The notes under the pieces were generated by a model. It did not search any database and was not told the DNA's origin. It worked only from the letters and a program-made list of their open reading frames with translations. A stretch of 64,000 nucleotides of DNA, taken from positions 1,054,001-1,118,000 of the forward strand of contig NZ_JBHRSH010000001.1 in assembly GCF_042643165.1 (NCBI RefSeq). Reading direction: 5' to 3'. The position numbers and the translations under genes are program-made. Source of the stretch: Hyphococcus aureus (GTDB lineage: Bacteria; Pseudomonadota; Alphaproteobacteria; Caulobacterales; Parvularculaceae). Of the stretch, positions 34,336 through 43,005 are shown piece by piece. Position 1 is the first letter of the stretch; each line of letters opens with the position of its first letter.

Positions 34336-35835
34336 TCACGCCTCTTTTGGCTGCATCGCTGAGAGCAGACCGGAAGCCTTGGCCTGTTTGACCACCAGGA
34401 CAAGTCCGTCGACTTCGACGACGCGGATCTTGTCGCCGGGGGCAAGGGGTTTGTCCGACCGCGCGCGCCAGCGCTCGCCCTCTACGATCACCCACCCGTC
34501 CTTGCCGTTCCATTCGTCGACCAGGCCTTCGCGCTTGCGGATCGCCTCTGCGCCGATCATGGGGCCGTGTCCGCGCGAACCGACAATGGCGAAGAGGATG
34601 AGGCCGAGAAATGCCCCTGCAATCACGAGAATGGTTCCGATAACGCTTGCGGAGACACGGAAGCCTTCGGGGAAGACGACAAACATGCCGAACCCAAAGA
34701 CGGCGAGCCCAGCGAGGCCGACCAGTCCCAAGGTCGGCGTATAGGCTTCAATCAGGATCATCACCGCGCCGACCGCCATCAGGGCGAGGCCAAGCGAATT
34801 GAACGGCAGAACCTGAAAGGCGTAGAAGCCGAGCAGGAGACACAAAACGCCGACAACGCCAGGGAAGATCGAACCCGGATTCCACATTTCGATGATGATG
34901 CCTGTCGTCGCCAGCGACATCAGGATCACCGCCACATTGGGGTCGGCGACAAAGTGAAGGATGCGCTCCACAAGGGTTGGCTCAGCGCGTTCAAGGCGGA
35001 CATTGTCCGTGTTCAGCGTTTTCTCGCCGGAGGCGACTGTTACTGTGCGGCCGTTCATCTGGGTCATCAGGTCGTCAATGTCGGTGGCGATAAGGTCGAT
35101 GACGCCGAGCTCCAGCGCCTCATTGGCCGTAATGGAAGCGGCGTCGCGGACAGCGCTTTCAGCCCAGTCGGCGTTGCGGTCGCGTTCTTCGGCGAGCGCG
35201 CGGATATAGGCGACGGCGTCATTAATTGCTTTGGAGCGCAGCGCGTCGTCGTTGGAAAGAGTGCGATCGGCGTCGCGAATTGTGTCGGGCGCGGCCTCTC
35301 GCGTGTCGTCGGTCTCTTCGGCTTCAGCGCCGCCTTCGGTGGCGATAGGGTTGGTTGTCTTATCCGTTCCTTCCGCCGGCGCTTTATCGTCAAGCGGATT
35401 GTCTTCAGACGGAGCGCCGCCGATTTCAACTGGTGTCGCCGCGCCGGTGTTTGTCGCGGGCGCCATGGCCGAAACGTGGGCCGAATACATGATGTAAAGA
35501 CCAGCGCTCGCCGAGCGTGCGCCTTGCGGCGAAACATACGTCGCCACCGGCGTATCGGATGCAAGGATCGCCTTGATGATGGTTTTCATGGAATCCATGA
35601 GCCCGCCGGGCGTATCGATTTCGATGATGACGATTTCGCGCCCAGCATCTGAGGCGGCCTTGATCTCGCGTTCAAGATATTGTGCGGCAGGAGGCGTCAC
35701 GGCGCCGTTGAGGGTGAGGATGACGCCGGTGCGGGCGTTATTAGCGGGCGCTTGCGCGAAGGCGCTGAAACACGCCATCGCCGCTGCAAGCGCAAAAATT
35801 GCGGAAAATCCCCAAAGCCGTTTTAATCGCGTCAT
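34336..35835 (-). CDS. nfeD: NfeD-type membrane serine protease
   Basis: A 499-residue protein. A signal peptide (to about 28), a ClpP-like serine protease domain with ARSASAGLYIMYSAH holding the nucleophile Ser and DALRSKAINDAVAYIRALAEERDRN holding the likely general-base Lys, an acidic Glu/Asp/Thr-rich insert between them, four or five membrane helices, and a C-terminal OB-fold NfeD domain (EGERWRARSDKPLAPGDKIRVVEVDGLVLVV). Family members cleave hydrophobic segments of SPFH partners. It is the first gene of nfeD-short nfeD-slipin. Confidence 0.92.
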   Translation of the reverse strand: MTRLKRLWGFSAIFALAAAMACFSAFAQAPANNARTGVILTLNGAVTPPAAQYLEREIKAASDAGREIVIIEIDTPGGLMDSMKTIIKAILASDTPVATYVSPQGARSASAGLYIMYSAHVSAMAPATNTGAATPVEIGGAPSEDNPLDDKAPAEGTDKTTNPIATEGGAEAEETDDTREAAPDTIRDADRTLSNDDALRSKAINDAVAYIRALAEERDRNADWAESAVRDAASITANEALELGVIDLIATDIDDLMTQMNGRTVTVASGEKTLNTDNVRLERAEPTLVERILHFVADPNVAVILMSLATTGIIIEMWNPGSIFPGVVGVLCLLLGFYAFQVLPFNSLGLALMAVGAVMILIEAYTPTLGLVGLAGLAVFGFGMFVVFPEGFRVSASVIGTILVIAGAFLGLILFAIVGSRGHGPMIGAEAIRKREGLVDEWNGKDGWVIVEGERWRARSDKPLAPGDKIRVVEVDGLVLVVKQAKASGLLSAMQPKEA

Positions 35836-35949
35836 CTCGCCCTCGCCCCTGACGTGCATCTATAAAGATAAGCTCGCGCGGGAGAGATTCAACGGAAAAG
35901 AACTTTTCCCATAGTTTCAAAATGATACGGGAACGCGCAAAGGGCGCGC

Positions 35950-37170
35950 CTAATAGGCCGCAATCTCGACTTCGTAGCCTTCCTTGCGGAGATTCTCGAT
36001 GATGCGGTTCAAGTGCTCTTGCCCCTGGGTGTCGATGGTGACGTCCATGCAGGTCATCTTGGCGGGCAGGTCTGAATAGGTGCGGTGGTGCCCCACATCG
36101 ATAACGTTGCCGTCATTCTCGGCGATGATCGAGGCCACGCGAACAAGTTGTCCCGGCATATCGAGAAGCTGAACGCGAAGCCGTGCAAGTCGGCCGGAAC
36201 GCGCAAGGTCGCGCATGATGATCATCGACAACAGTCGTGCATCGATGTTGCCGCCGCATAGAACAAGCCCGATAGTCTTGCCTTTGAAGCGCGAGGGGTC
36301 GGCAAGGATGGCCGCGAGCCCGGCGGCGCCGGCGCCTTCTACCAGAAGCTTCTGATCCATGATCAGCATCGACAGGGCGCGCTCGAGGATGCGTTCCTCG
36401 ACCAGCACGATATCATCCACATTTTCGCGAACGATCTGGCGGGTCAGGGCGCCGGCCTCTTTCACGGCAATCCCTTCGGCGAGGGTTGAGCCCCCGGTGT
36501 TGCGCTTGCCGCCGTCAATGGCGTTCGCCATGGATGGAAACAGCGCCGCCTGAACGCCGATGATTTCTGTTTTGGGCGACAAATCCTTGATCGCGAGGGC
36601 CATCCCTGCGATCAGGCCGCCGCCGCCAATCGGAACGATCATGCAATTAAAATCAGGTCCGTCCTCAATCATCTCAAGGGCGACGGTGCCTTGCCCTGCG
36701 ATGACGTCGGCGTCGTCAAAAGGGTGAACGAAAACCAGTCCGCGCTCTTTTTCGATTGCCGCGGCGGCGGCTTTCGCCTCGTCGAAATCGTGGCCGGTCA
36801 ACACCACTTCGGCGCCAAGTTCACGGGTCTGGCGGACTTTGACGTCGGGCGTCGTCACCGGCATGACGATGACGGCGGGAACGCCTAGCGCTTGCGCATT
36901 GCGGGCGAGCCCTTGGGCGTGATTGCCGGCCGATGCGGCGATGACGCCGCGCTTGTGGTCAGCCTCGGAAAGCAGCAACAGTTTGTTGAGCGCGCCGCGT
37001 TCCTTGAAGGCGCCTGTATATTGCAGGTTTTCAAGCTTCAGATAGATGTCGGCGCCCGTGATCGCCGAAAGCTTGCGCGCATGGACGAGCGGCGTGCGCT
37101 TAATCCGGCCGGCGATCCGTTCGGCGGCGGCGCGAACATCATCAGCGGTGGGAAGGCGGGCGGCGTCCAT
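35950..37170 (-). CDS. ilvA: Threonine ammonia-lyase with C-terminal ACT domain
   Basis: A 406-residue PLP enzyme that deaminates threonine to 2-oxobutanoate. The PLP lysine is in YTGAFKERGA (Lys56), SAGNHAQGLA and the glycine loop PIGGGGLIAG bind the cofactor, and CGGN and GLVLCGG complete the fold. The end of the protein (RLARLRVQLLDMPGQLVRVASIIAENDGNV...) is an ACT domain of the short, TdcB-like form. It is probably the biosynthetic or catabolic enzyme; the choice cannot be made here. ATG 37170 is preferred over a TTG two codons earlier. Confidence 0.95.
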   Translation of the reverse strand: MDAARLPTADDVRAAAERIAGRIKRTPLVHARKLSAITGADIYLKLENLQYTGAFKERGALNKLLLLSEADHKRGVIAASAGNHAQGLARNAQALGVPAVIVMPVTTPDVKVRQTRELGAEVVLTGHDFDEAKAAAAAIEKERGLVFVHPFDDADVIAGQGTVALEMIEDGPDFNCMIVPIGGGGLIAGMALAIKDLSPKTEIIGVQAALFPSMANAIDGGKRNTGGSTLAEGIAVKEAGALTRQIVRENVDDIVLVEERILERALSMLIMDQKLLVEGAGAAGLAAILADPSRFKGKTIGLVLCGGNIDARLLSMIIMRDLARSGRLARLRVQLLDMPGQLVRVASIIAENDGNVIDVGHHRTYSDLPAKMTCMDVTIDTQGQEHLNRIIENLRKEGYEVEIAAY

Positions 37171-37402
37171 GGTCAATCTCGGTTTCGAGGTCTGAAAAAA
37201 ACGGGCCAGTCTTTCGCGCCCGCAGCAAGCGCTGACTTTTGGCGCAAATGGTCAAGAAGGTCCATATTCGCGGTGGAAAATAATCATGGCCGGGCGATTT
37301 ATCGAAGATAACCGTATTGGTTAGCGCCGCGATGGTGGTTCTCGCCGGTCCCGGCGGCTATATCTCGGACGCGGCGGTTGGCCGGGCGAGCTAAGGGGAG
37401 AA

Positions 37403-38095
37403 ATGATGCGGCGTGTGTTCGGTGCGGTGATGATGGTTGCGGTGTTTTCCGTGAACGCAGGGGCCTCGGGCCAAGGAGATTTCTTCGCCACGATGCAAAA
37501 AGTCATGACCGACCGGGCGAATTTGTGCCAGGGCGCGTTGATCCTTCAGGCGACGAAAGAGCGGGAGCGGGTGGCGGATGAATATAAAACCGCCGCTTCT
37601 TATTATGCGCTTGTCGCCACCTCGATGGCGGGATTTCAACTCTCGCAAGATGTGTTTGCAGGGAAGGGTATGTCCCGGTGGAAGCTTCGCTCTATCGCCA
37701 GAAAATGCGCATCCTATATGCCCTCAGGGTTGGATTTTTCTCTCGGCGCCGTTTCCGGGTATCCTGCTAATGACTATCTGCGTGCTGAAGCCTGTGCGGC
37801 AACCTTGAATTACGGGGCCGCCTTACTGGAAGAGTATGAGAGGCTGGAGCAGAACAGCAGGACAGAGACCGTTAAAAAATCTCTTACTGAAATCCGTGGC
37901 CGGTTGAATGTCTACGCCCGTGTTCGGCGGGAATCGCTTAGTCTTCCTGCAGGCTCCACGCTTCCCTACGCCAATGGCGACGCGTATTTGAAAGAAAAGC
38001 ATGGCCAATTATATGCGACCAATCAGGACGTTGAAGACTGTCGTGAGGTCGGGCAGAAGATTCTCATTTCCATGCCCGATCCAAACGCAAAATAA
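37403..38095 (+). CDS. Secreted protein of unknown function
   Basis: A 230-residue exported protein I do not recognise. Signal peptide to about residue 22 (MMRRVFGAVMMVAVFSVNAGAS). The mature part is mostly helical with four cysteines (LCQGAL, ARKCAS, EACAA, EDCREV) that could form two disulphides. A GGGGAG ribosome site precedes the ATG. The selO start lies 18 bases after its stop, so the two are likely co-transcribed. No membrane segment besides the signal. Confidence 0.75.
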   Translation: MMRRVFGAVMMVAVFSVNAGASGQGDFFATMQKVMTDRANLCQGALILQATKERERVADEYKTAASYYALVATSMAGFQLSQDVFAGKGMSRWKLRSIARKCASYMPSGLDFSLGAVSGYPANDYLRAEACAATLNYGAALLEEYERLEQNSRTETVKKSLTEIRGRLNVYARVRRESLSLPAGSTLPYANGDAYLKEKHGQLYATNQDVEDCREVGQKILISMPDPNAK

Positions 38096-38113
38096 CTTTG
38101 CAGGCGAACGCCT

Positions 38114-39556
38114 TTGACCGATCCTATACCCGCGGCCTACCGTCCTGATCCCGCCTTTGAAACATTTGAAGGCGCTCCCTTTTACGACGTTGTCCAGGCG
38201 GCGGCGTTTTCAGATCATATTGTGCGCTTCCGCAACCAGCGCTGGGCGGAACAGGTTGGCCTCGGAGGGATGTCGCATGATGATTGGATCGCCCATTATG
38301 GCCGGTTTGAACCGCTGCCCGGCAACTTGAAGACGCCTTTGGCCATTCGTTATCACGGCCATCAGTTCCGCACTTATAATCCCGATATTGGCGATGGCCG
38401 CGGGTTTTTGTTTGCGCAACTGCGCGACGGCGACGGGCGGCTTCTTGATCTTGGCACAAAAGGCTCCGGTCAGACGCCTTATTCGCGCTTTGGCGACGGG
38501 CGCCTGACGCTGAAGGGGGGCGTTCGTGAGGTGCTGGCGACGGAAATGCTCGAAGCGCTCGGCGTTTACACCTCCAAGAGCTTCAGCCTTATCGAAACAG
38601 GCGAGAAACTTTATCGTGAGGATGAGCCATCGCCCGCGCGGTCATCTGTCTTGGTGCGGCTTTCTCATTCCCATATTCGCTTCGGCGCCTTCCAGCGTCT
38701 TGCCTATGAGAAGGATGCGGAGGCGATCGCTGCGCTGGTGGATTACTGCGTTGAGCATTTTTACCCCTCGCTGCTTCATGAAATGGGTGAGGAACGGGTC
38801 GCCGCTTTTTTCCGGCGCGTTGTTCAGCACACGGCGCAGCTTGTCGCGCAATGGATGTCTGCGGGTTTTGTTCATGGCGTTTTGAACACCGACAACATGA
38901 ATGTAACGGGCGAGAGTTTTGACTATGGTCCGTGGCGATTTGCGCCGGTCGCCGACCCTTCCTTCACGGCGGCGTATTTCGATCAGACGGGACTTTATGC
39001 TTTTGGCCGGCAGGCTGAGGCGGTCGCCTGGAACCTTGCACAGCTCGGCGGGGCGTTATCGCTCTTGGCGCCGGCGGATGCGCTGAATGAAGCCTTGCAA
39101 AGCTTTTCCGACGCCTATGAAGAGGCGATGGCGGAGGCATTTTTTGCACGCCTCGGATTGAAGCGATCAGGCGAAGGGGACTTTGCTTTTGTCGCCGATT
39201 TCCTGAGATGGATGACCGAGACTGGCGCGCCCTATGAGCGGGTTTTCTTCGACTGGTTCTGCGGTTCAGCCTCGGCGGAGCGAGCGGCGCAGAGCCCGGC
39301 CGCCGAGCTTTATGACCAGGAAAAATTCAAAAGCATTCGCAACGCGCTCACTTCCGCGACGCCGGAAAGTCCGGAGCGGCTGGACCATGATTATTTTAGA
39401 GGCGCCAAGCCTTGCACCATGCTGATCGATGAGGTCGAAAAGATCTGGGCGCCGATCGCCGAAAATGACGACTGGGCGCCCTTCGAGGCCAAGATAGAGG
39501 AAATCAGCCGAATGCGTGAGGCGTTCGGCTTTGAGGCGAACCGGTTTATTCCTTGA
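38114..39556 (+). CDS. selO: SelO (YdiU) protein AMPylase
   Basis: A 480-residue pseudokinase-like enzyme that transfers AMP from ATP to proteins. Clear blocks are LGTKGSGQTPYSRFGDGRLTLKGGVREVL, VLVRLSHSHIRFGAFQ, and GVLNTDNMNVTGESFDYGPW, the DNMN and SFDYGP motifs replacing normal kinase motifs. The C-terminus ends in FEANRFIP without the final Cys or selenocysteine seen in many SelO proteins. The start is TTG 38114. SelO is linked to oxidative stress protection. Overlaps the small membrane gene on the other strand by 11 bases. Confidence 0.93.
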   Translation: MTDPIPAAYRPDPAFETFEGAPFYDVVQAAAFSDHIVRFRNQRWAEQVGLGGMSHDDWIAHYGRFEPLPGNLKTPLAIRYHGHQFRTYNPDIGDGRGFLFAQLRDGDGRLLDLGTKGSGQTPYSRFGDGRLTLKGGVREVLATEMLEALGVYTSKSFSLIETGEKLYREDEPSPARSSVLVRLSHSHIRFGAFQRLAYEKDAEAIAALVDYCVEHFYPSLLHEMGEERVAAFFRRVVQHTAQLVAQWMSAGFVHGVLNTDNMNVTGESFDYGPWRFAPVADPSFTAAYFDQTGLYAFGRQAEAVAWNLAQLGGALSLLAPADALNEALQSFSDAYEEAMAEAFFARLGLKRSGEGDFAFVADFLRWMTETGAPYERVFFDWFCGSASAERAAQSPAAELYDQEKFKSIRNALTSATPESPERLDHDYFRGAKPCTMLIDEVEKIWAPIAENDDWAPFEAKIEEISRMREAFGFEANRFIP

Positions 39557-39695
39557 TCCGGGCGGGCTCGCGCTGGACGCTGCGCTCAATAAGGCAAACT
39601 GCTGCGATAAGGGCGTTGGTCCCGATAAATCCGAAAATCAGCCATTCGACGAGGCTGAGATCGGTGAGATAGCTTGCTACGATGTCTAAAGCCAT
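39546..39695 (-). CDS. Small membrane protein (49 residues)
   Basis: A very short gene: ATG 39695 with a strong GGGAGGAGAG ribosome site, 49 codons, ending past the selO stop on the opposite strand. The protein has a single helix (LVEWLIFGFIGTNALIAAVCLIE) and a basic tail. No family is known to me. The strong ribosome site and start argue for a real gene; the small size leaves doubt. Confidence 0.6.
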   Translation of the reverse strand: MALDIVASYLTDLSLVEWLIFGFIGTNALIAAVCLIERSVQREPARIKE

Positions 39696-39930
39696 GGGGC
39701 TCTCCTCCCTGAGACATGGACAAATGTTCATCTGGAGAAGTGAAAATTTTGCCTAGTTTTTCAGGGGTCTTGGCTAATTCAGGGTAACCGTCCAAAGGCC
39801 TGATTTCGCGATATTTCCCGCCAATCGCCTTGCCCGCGCTTGTTTCCAAACCGGTTTTTTCCAGTTAACATCCCCTTAACGCCGGGCCGGGAGGGGCTCG
39901 CCCGGCCTGCTTGGGGAGTCGTGAGGGTCG

Positions 39931-41214
39931 ATGACGTCTGAAGTCGTGTTGATGAACCGTCAGGCGGTGGCGATGGCGGCGGATAGCGCCGTGACCATCT
40001 CTGGCGACCGTTATCTCAAAACCTATAATTCGGCGGACAAGCTGTTTCCGCTGGTCGATGGCCAGCCGATCGCGGTGATGATCTATAACAACGCCGAAAT
40101 TATGTCGACGCCCTGGGAGACGGTGATCTCTCTCTATCGCGAGCAATCGCGGGGGCGCTCACTGGAGACAGTTGCGGCCTATGCCGAGGACTTCATGGAG
40201 TTCCTTTCCGGCAATCCCGATATCTTTCCCGCTGACCATCAGGATACAGAATATTTCAAGGTCGTGGCCGTCGTTTATACGGTGCTTGCGGAAGAGTTCG
40301 ACTATCAGGTCCAGAAATTCCAGCAGACTCATCCAGGCGGAGTGCGTGATCATATCTCTTCCATTTTCGAGTTTGTGGTTGGGGAGATGCATGCCGATTA
40401 TCAGCGCTGCCCCGACGATTCGCCGCGCGGCGATCTGGGCTGTTTTCCAAAAGGCATGGGCGAGCAGGTGCGCCGCCGCTATGGCGGAGAGGTTGACCAA
40501 CTGATCATGAGCCTGACGGGCTCCTTGAAAAACGAATATCCGGGCTTGTCGATCAGTGAAGAAACCCTTGGACGGTTGCGGGAAATCGCAGTCTTTGCGG
40601 TCACCAAGGATGCGTTTTTCGAGCACTATACGGGCGTTGTTTTCGCGGGCTTCGGCTCTAAGGAAAAGTTTCCCTCCATGCGCTCCTATCTTGCGTCTTC
40701 GGTGGTGCTGGGCATTCTCAAGCGCAAGCAGGACCGGCGGGCCGATATCGGCGCGGATTCGGGCCCTGTGTTTCAACCTTTCGCTCAGGACCGCATGATC
40801 CGGACCTTCCTGACAGGCATGGACCAGTATTTGCGGATGTTTATCTATTCCGAGACGCTGAAACTGTCGCGCGGGCTTGTCGCCGATATTGTGGGGCGCA
40901 CGCCAAACTTAAGCGAGGCGCAAAAGACCACCATCTTCCGCGATTACTCAAACAACAATCTAGCCGGCGCGGTGAACGAGTTTTTCAACTCGGTCGATAA
41001 TTATCAGTATGCAGTGCATACGCGGCCGATTCTGCGTGCGATCAACACGCTGCCGAAGAAAGAGCTTGGCGAGACGGCGTCCTCGTTAATCAAGCTCAAC
41101 TCTTTCCAGCAGAAAGTCATGCATTCGGTTGAAACTGTGGGCGGTCCCATTGATGTCGCCGTCATCACCCGCAATGGCGGGCTCGAATGGAAACGCGAGA
41201 AGCCTGAGCTTTAG
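39931..41214 (+). CDS. Large HslV/proteasome-like N-terminal nucleophile hydrolase candidate
   Basis: A 427-residue protein of no family I can name. Its first 60 residues match HslV when lined up by eye: Thr2 (N-terminal after Met removal), NRQAVAMAADSAVTI with Asp18, and SADKLFPL with Lys37, matching HslV TTIL, AVAVGGDGQVSL and ARKVRRL. PIAVMIYNNAE follows as in proteasome strands. That is the Thr-Asp-Lys active-site pattern of proteasome-type enzymes. The rest, to 427, is much longer than HslV (about 175) and mostly helical; no signal peptide or membrane helix is seen. A GAGGG site precedes ATG 39931. It leads a three-gene unit. Confidence that it is a real gene is very high; the Ntn call is inference. 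Confidence 0.8.
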   Translation: MTSEVVLMNRQAVAMAADSAVTISGDRYLKTYNSADKLFPLVDGQPIAVMIYNNAEIMSTPWETVISLYREQSRGRSLETVAAYAEDFMEFLSGNPDIFPADHQDTEYFKVVAVVYTVLAEEFDYQVQKFQQTHPGGVRDHISSIFEFVVGEMHADYQRCPDDSPRGDLGCFPKGMGEQVRRRYGGEVDQLIMSLTGSLKNEYPGLSISEETLGRLREIAVFAVTKDAFFEHYTGVVFAGFGSKEKFPSMRSYLASSVVLGILKRKQDRRADIGADSGPVFQPFAQDRMIRTFLTGMDQYLRMFIYSETLKLSRGLVADIVGRTPNLSEAQKTTIFRDYSNNNLAGAVNEFFNSVDNYQYAVHTRPILRAINTLPKKELGETASSLIKLNSFQQKVMHSVETVGGPIDVAVITRNGGLEWKREKPEL

Positions 41215-41224
41215 GGGTTAAATA

Positions 41225-41665
41225 ATGACCGACAGACTGAACCAAATCTGGAGCGGATTTACCGAAACGACGACCCGCCAATTGACGGGTCGGGGCGTCG
41301 AAAACATCCCGGTTCCTCATCGCACCGACTATTCTCCCGTTGATGCGGGCGCATTGCCCGAAGATTTTTCGACACCGGCGGCGGCGGCGTTTTCTGCTTT
41401 GCGGGAGAATCTGGCGAAGAAAGAGAAACTGTTTTCGCCCAAGAAGAAAAACGCTAAGGGCGACGCCGCTCTACCGAGCGAGGCGGAGGATTTCGTTGCG
41501 GCGACGGCTTTTTCCGCCTCGGGCGATGATTTGATCCGCGGGCTTCGCGCGACCGCTTTACGTGTTGAGCGCCCGGAGCTTGATTACAACGTCTTTCTCT
41601 CCTCGAAGGAAGGCAAGGCGCATTTCAAAAAGCACAAGCGTAAGAAACTCTTCGGCCTCTTTTAA
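41225..41665 (+). CDS. Unknown protein after the Ntn-hydrolase-like gene
   Basis: A 146-residue hydrophilic protein I cannot assign. It has a mid-protein charged stretch (NLAKKEKLFSPKKKNAK) and a basic tail (HFKKHKRKKLFGLF). No signal peptide, membrane helix or known motif. It starts 10 bases after the previous stop with an AGGGG ribosome site, so it is very likely in the same operon and may be a partner or substrate. Confidence 0.7.
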   Translation: MTDRLNQIWSGFTETTTRQLTGRGVENIPVPHRTDYSPVDAGALPEDFSTPAAAAFSALRENLAKKEKLFSPKKKNAKGDAALPSEAEDFVAATAFSASGDDLIRGLRATALRVERPELDYNVFLSSKEGKAHFKKHKRKKLFGLF

Positions 41666-41751
41666 TCGCAAGATGACGACGGCTTATCGCGATGCGGCTT
41701 GAAGCGACGGGCGCGCTTCCCATGTTTTTAACGCGACAGGGAGGCGACACG

Positions 41752-42075
41752 ATGATCGTAACCACCACAGATTCCGCGCCTGGCCGCGAAGTGTCGGACA
41801 GCCTTGGGGTTGTCGCAGGCGAAGCGATTTTGGGCGTCAATATTTTCCGCGATCTTTTCGCCGGGATCACCGACATTCTTGGCGGGCGTTCGCAAGGCTA
41901 TCAAAAGGCGCTCAGGGAAGCGCGCGATCACGCCATGCGCGATATGGAGGAAGAGGCGGCGCGCCTTGGAGCGCATGCCGTTATCGGCGTCGATATCGAC
42001 TATGAAGCCATGGACACCCAGAAAGGCGCCATGTTGCTGGTTTCCTGCAACGGCACCGCGGTGATCTTGCGGTAA
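41752..42075 (+). CDS. YbjQ/UPF0145-family protein
   Basis: A 107-residue protein of the YbjQ family, which forms ring oligomers of unknown function. It has MIVTTTDSAPGREVSDSLGVVAGEAILGVNIFRDLF, GRSQGYQKALREARDHAMRDMEEEAARLGAHAVIGVDIDYE and a final GAMLLVSCNGTAVIL strand. ATG 41752 follows AGGGAGG by 7 bases and is preferred to 41692. It ends the three-gene unit and is followed by a terminator. Confidence 0.88.
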   Translation: MIVTTTDSAPGREVSDSLGVVAGEAILGVNIFRDLFAGITDILGGRSQGYQKALREARDHAMRDMEEEAARLGAHAVIGVDIDYEAMDTQKGAMLLVSCNGTAVILR

Positions 42076-42084
42076 GCGTCCTAC

Positions 42085-42116
42085 AAAAAAGGCTTCGCTT
42101 TAAGCGAAGCCTTTTT
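42085..42116. terminator. Bidirectional terminator after YbjQ gene and cytochrome c gene
   Basis: AAAAAAGGCTTCGCTT, loop TA, AGCGAAGCCTTTTT: a perfect stem flanked by A and T runs, between two convergent genes. Confidence 0.92.
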
Positions 42117-42137
42117 GATTACTGAAAGTGAAGGTTG

Positions 42138-42782
42138 TTAGTGGCCTTCGGGTTCCGGGTTGGCGTCGCCAGGGCCTTCAACAGGCTCGTTTTCAAGCAC
42201 TTCTTCGGCAGTGTCGATTTCGGGCGCGGCCGGCGCGGGGAACGCAACCGGCGTGTCATCAAGTGTTGAGAGATAAGCTAGAATATCAGCGCGTTGCTCG
42301 TCTTTGGCGAAGCGCTGCACCATGGCGGTGCCTGGAATATATTCCTGCGAATTCTTCAGATACGCGTCGAGGCGGTCATAGGACCAGGCGCCGCCGGCTT
42401 CCTGCAGCGCGCTCGTATAGTTGAAGCCGGCATGGCTCGCGAGTTCGCGGCCGACAACGCCCCAGAGATTAGGGCCTGTGCCGTTAGCGCCGCCTTTGTC
42501 GAAGGTGTGGCAGGACTTGCAGAGCGCCGCCCGGCGCTCGCCGCCGGCTGCGCTGGCATTGGCGAGCAGCGTGCCGAGATCGACTTTCGGCGCAGCTTCA
42601 ACGGGGCCGGCGCTCGCGCCGAGGTCAAGTTCGCCGCCATAGGCCAGATGCAGTTCGCCCCCATGGCCGCCATGATGACCGCCGCCGATCAGCGCCTTCG
42701 TCAGCTGTGGCAGGCCGAAGACCAAAAGCGCAGCGGTGAGGAGCGCCGCAGCGAGCTTGTTCCCAAAAAGCGGATCTTTCAT
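42138..42782 (-). CDS. Membrane-anchored class I cytochrome c
   Basis: A 214-residue monohaem cytochrome c. An uncleaved anchor (about residues 9-30) and a His/Gly linker (GGGHHGGHGG) precede the haem domain with CKSCH (Cys88, Cys91, His92), and the axial Met is in YIPGTAMVQRF. The C-terminus is an acidic Pro/Glu tail. It looks like CycM/c552, which carries electrons to the terminal oxidase. ATG 42782 fits; the upstream frame has no homology. It is divergent from pheA, as in other alphaproteobacteria. Confidence 0.93.
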   Translation of the reverse strand: MKDPLFGNKLAAALLTAALLVFGLPQLTKALIGGGHHGGHGGELHLAYGGELDLGASAGPVEAAPKVDLGTLLANASAAGGERRAALCKSCHTFDKGGANGTGPNLWGVVGRELASHAGFNYTSALQEAGGAWSYDRLDAYLKNSQEYIPGTAMVQRFAKDEQRADILAYLSTLDDTPVAFPAPAAPEIDTAEEVLENEPVEGPGDANPEPEGH

Positions 42783-43005
42783 GTGTCGTCCCGGTAGGTT
42801 GGCCCGGCGCAAAGCGGGCGGGAATGCCAGATAAAGCCGGGCGGGTTCTAACGGCCTTCTCCGCGGCGCGCAATGCGGCTTTGGCGCACGGCCCGCGCGG
42901 CCTTTTCGCGCGGGGGATGCGGCCCTGCGATTGCCCTTAAGGCCTTGTTTGTGCATAAGCCCCGACGGCCCTGAAGGGGTTTGGAAGAACGGACAGGAAC
43001 GCGCC

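Noticed and set aside
34567..35652. Plus-strand frame of 361 codons opposite nfeD
   Set aside because: Charged, low-complexity translation and antisense to nfeD.
39848..39877. Possible third copy of the dyad repeat (TGGAAAAAACCGGTTTGGAAAC on the minus strand)
   Set aside because: The match is short and only loosely similar; it could be chance, so no repeat feature was listed.
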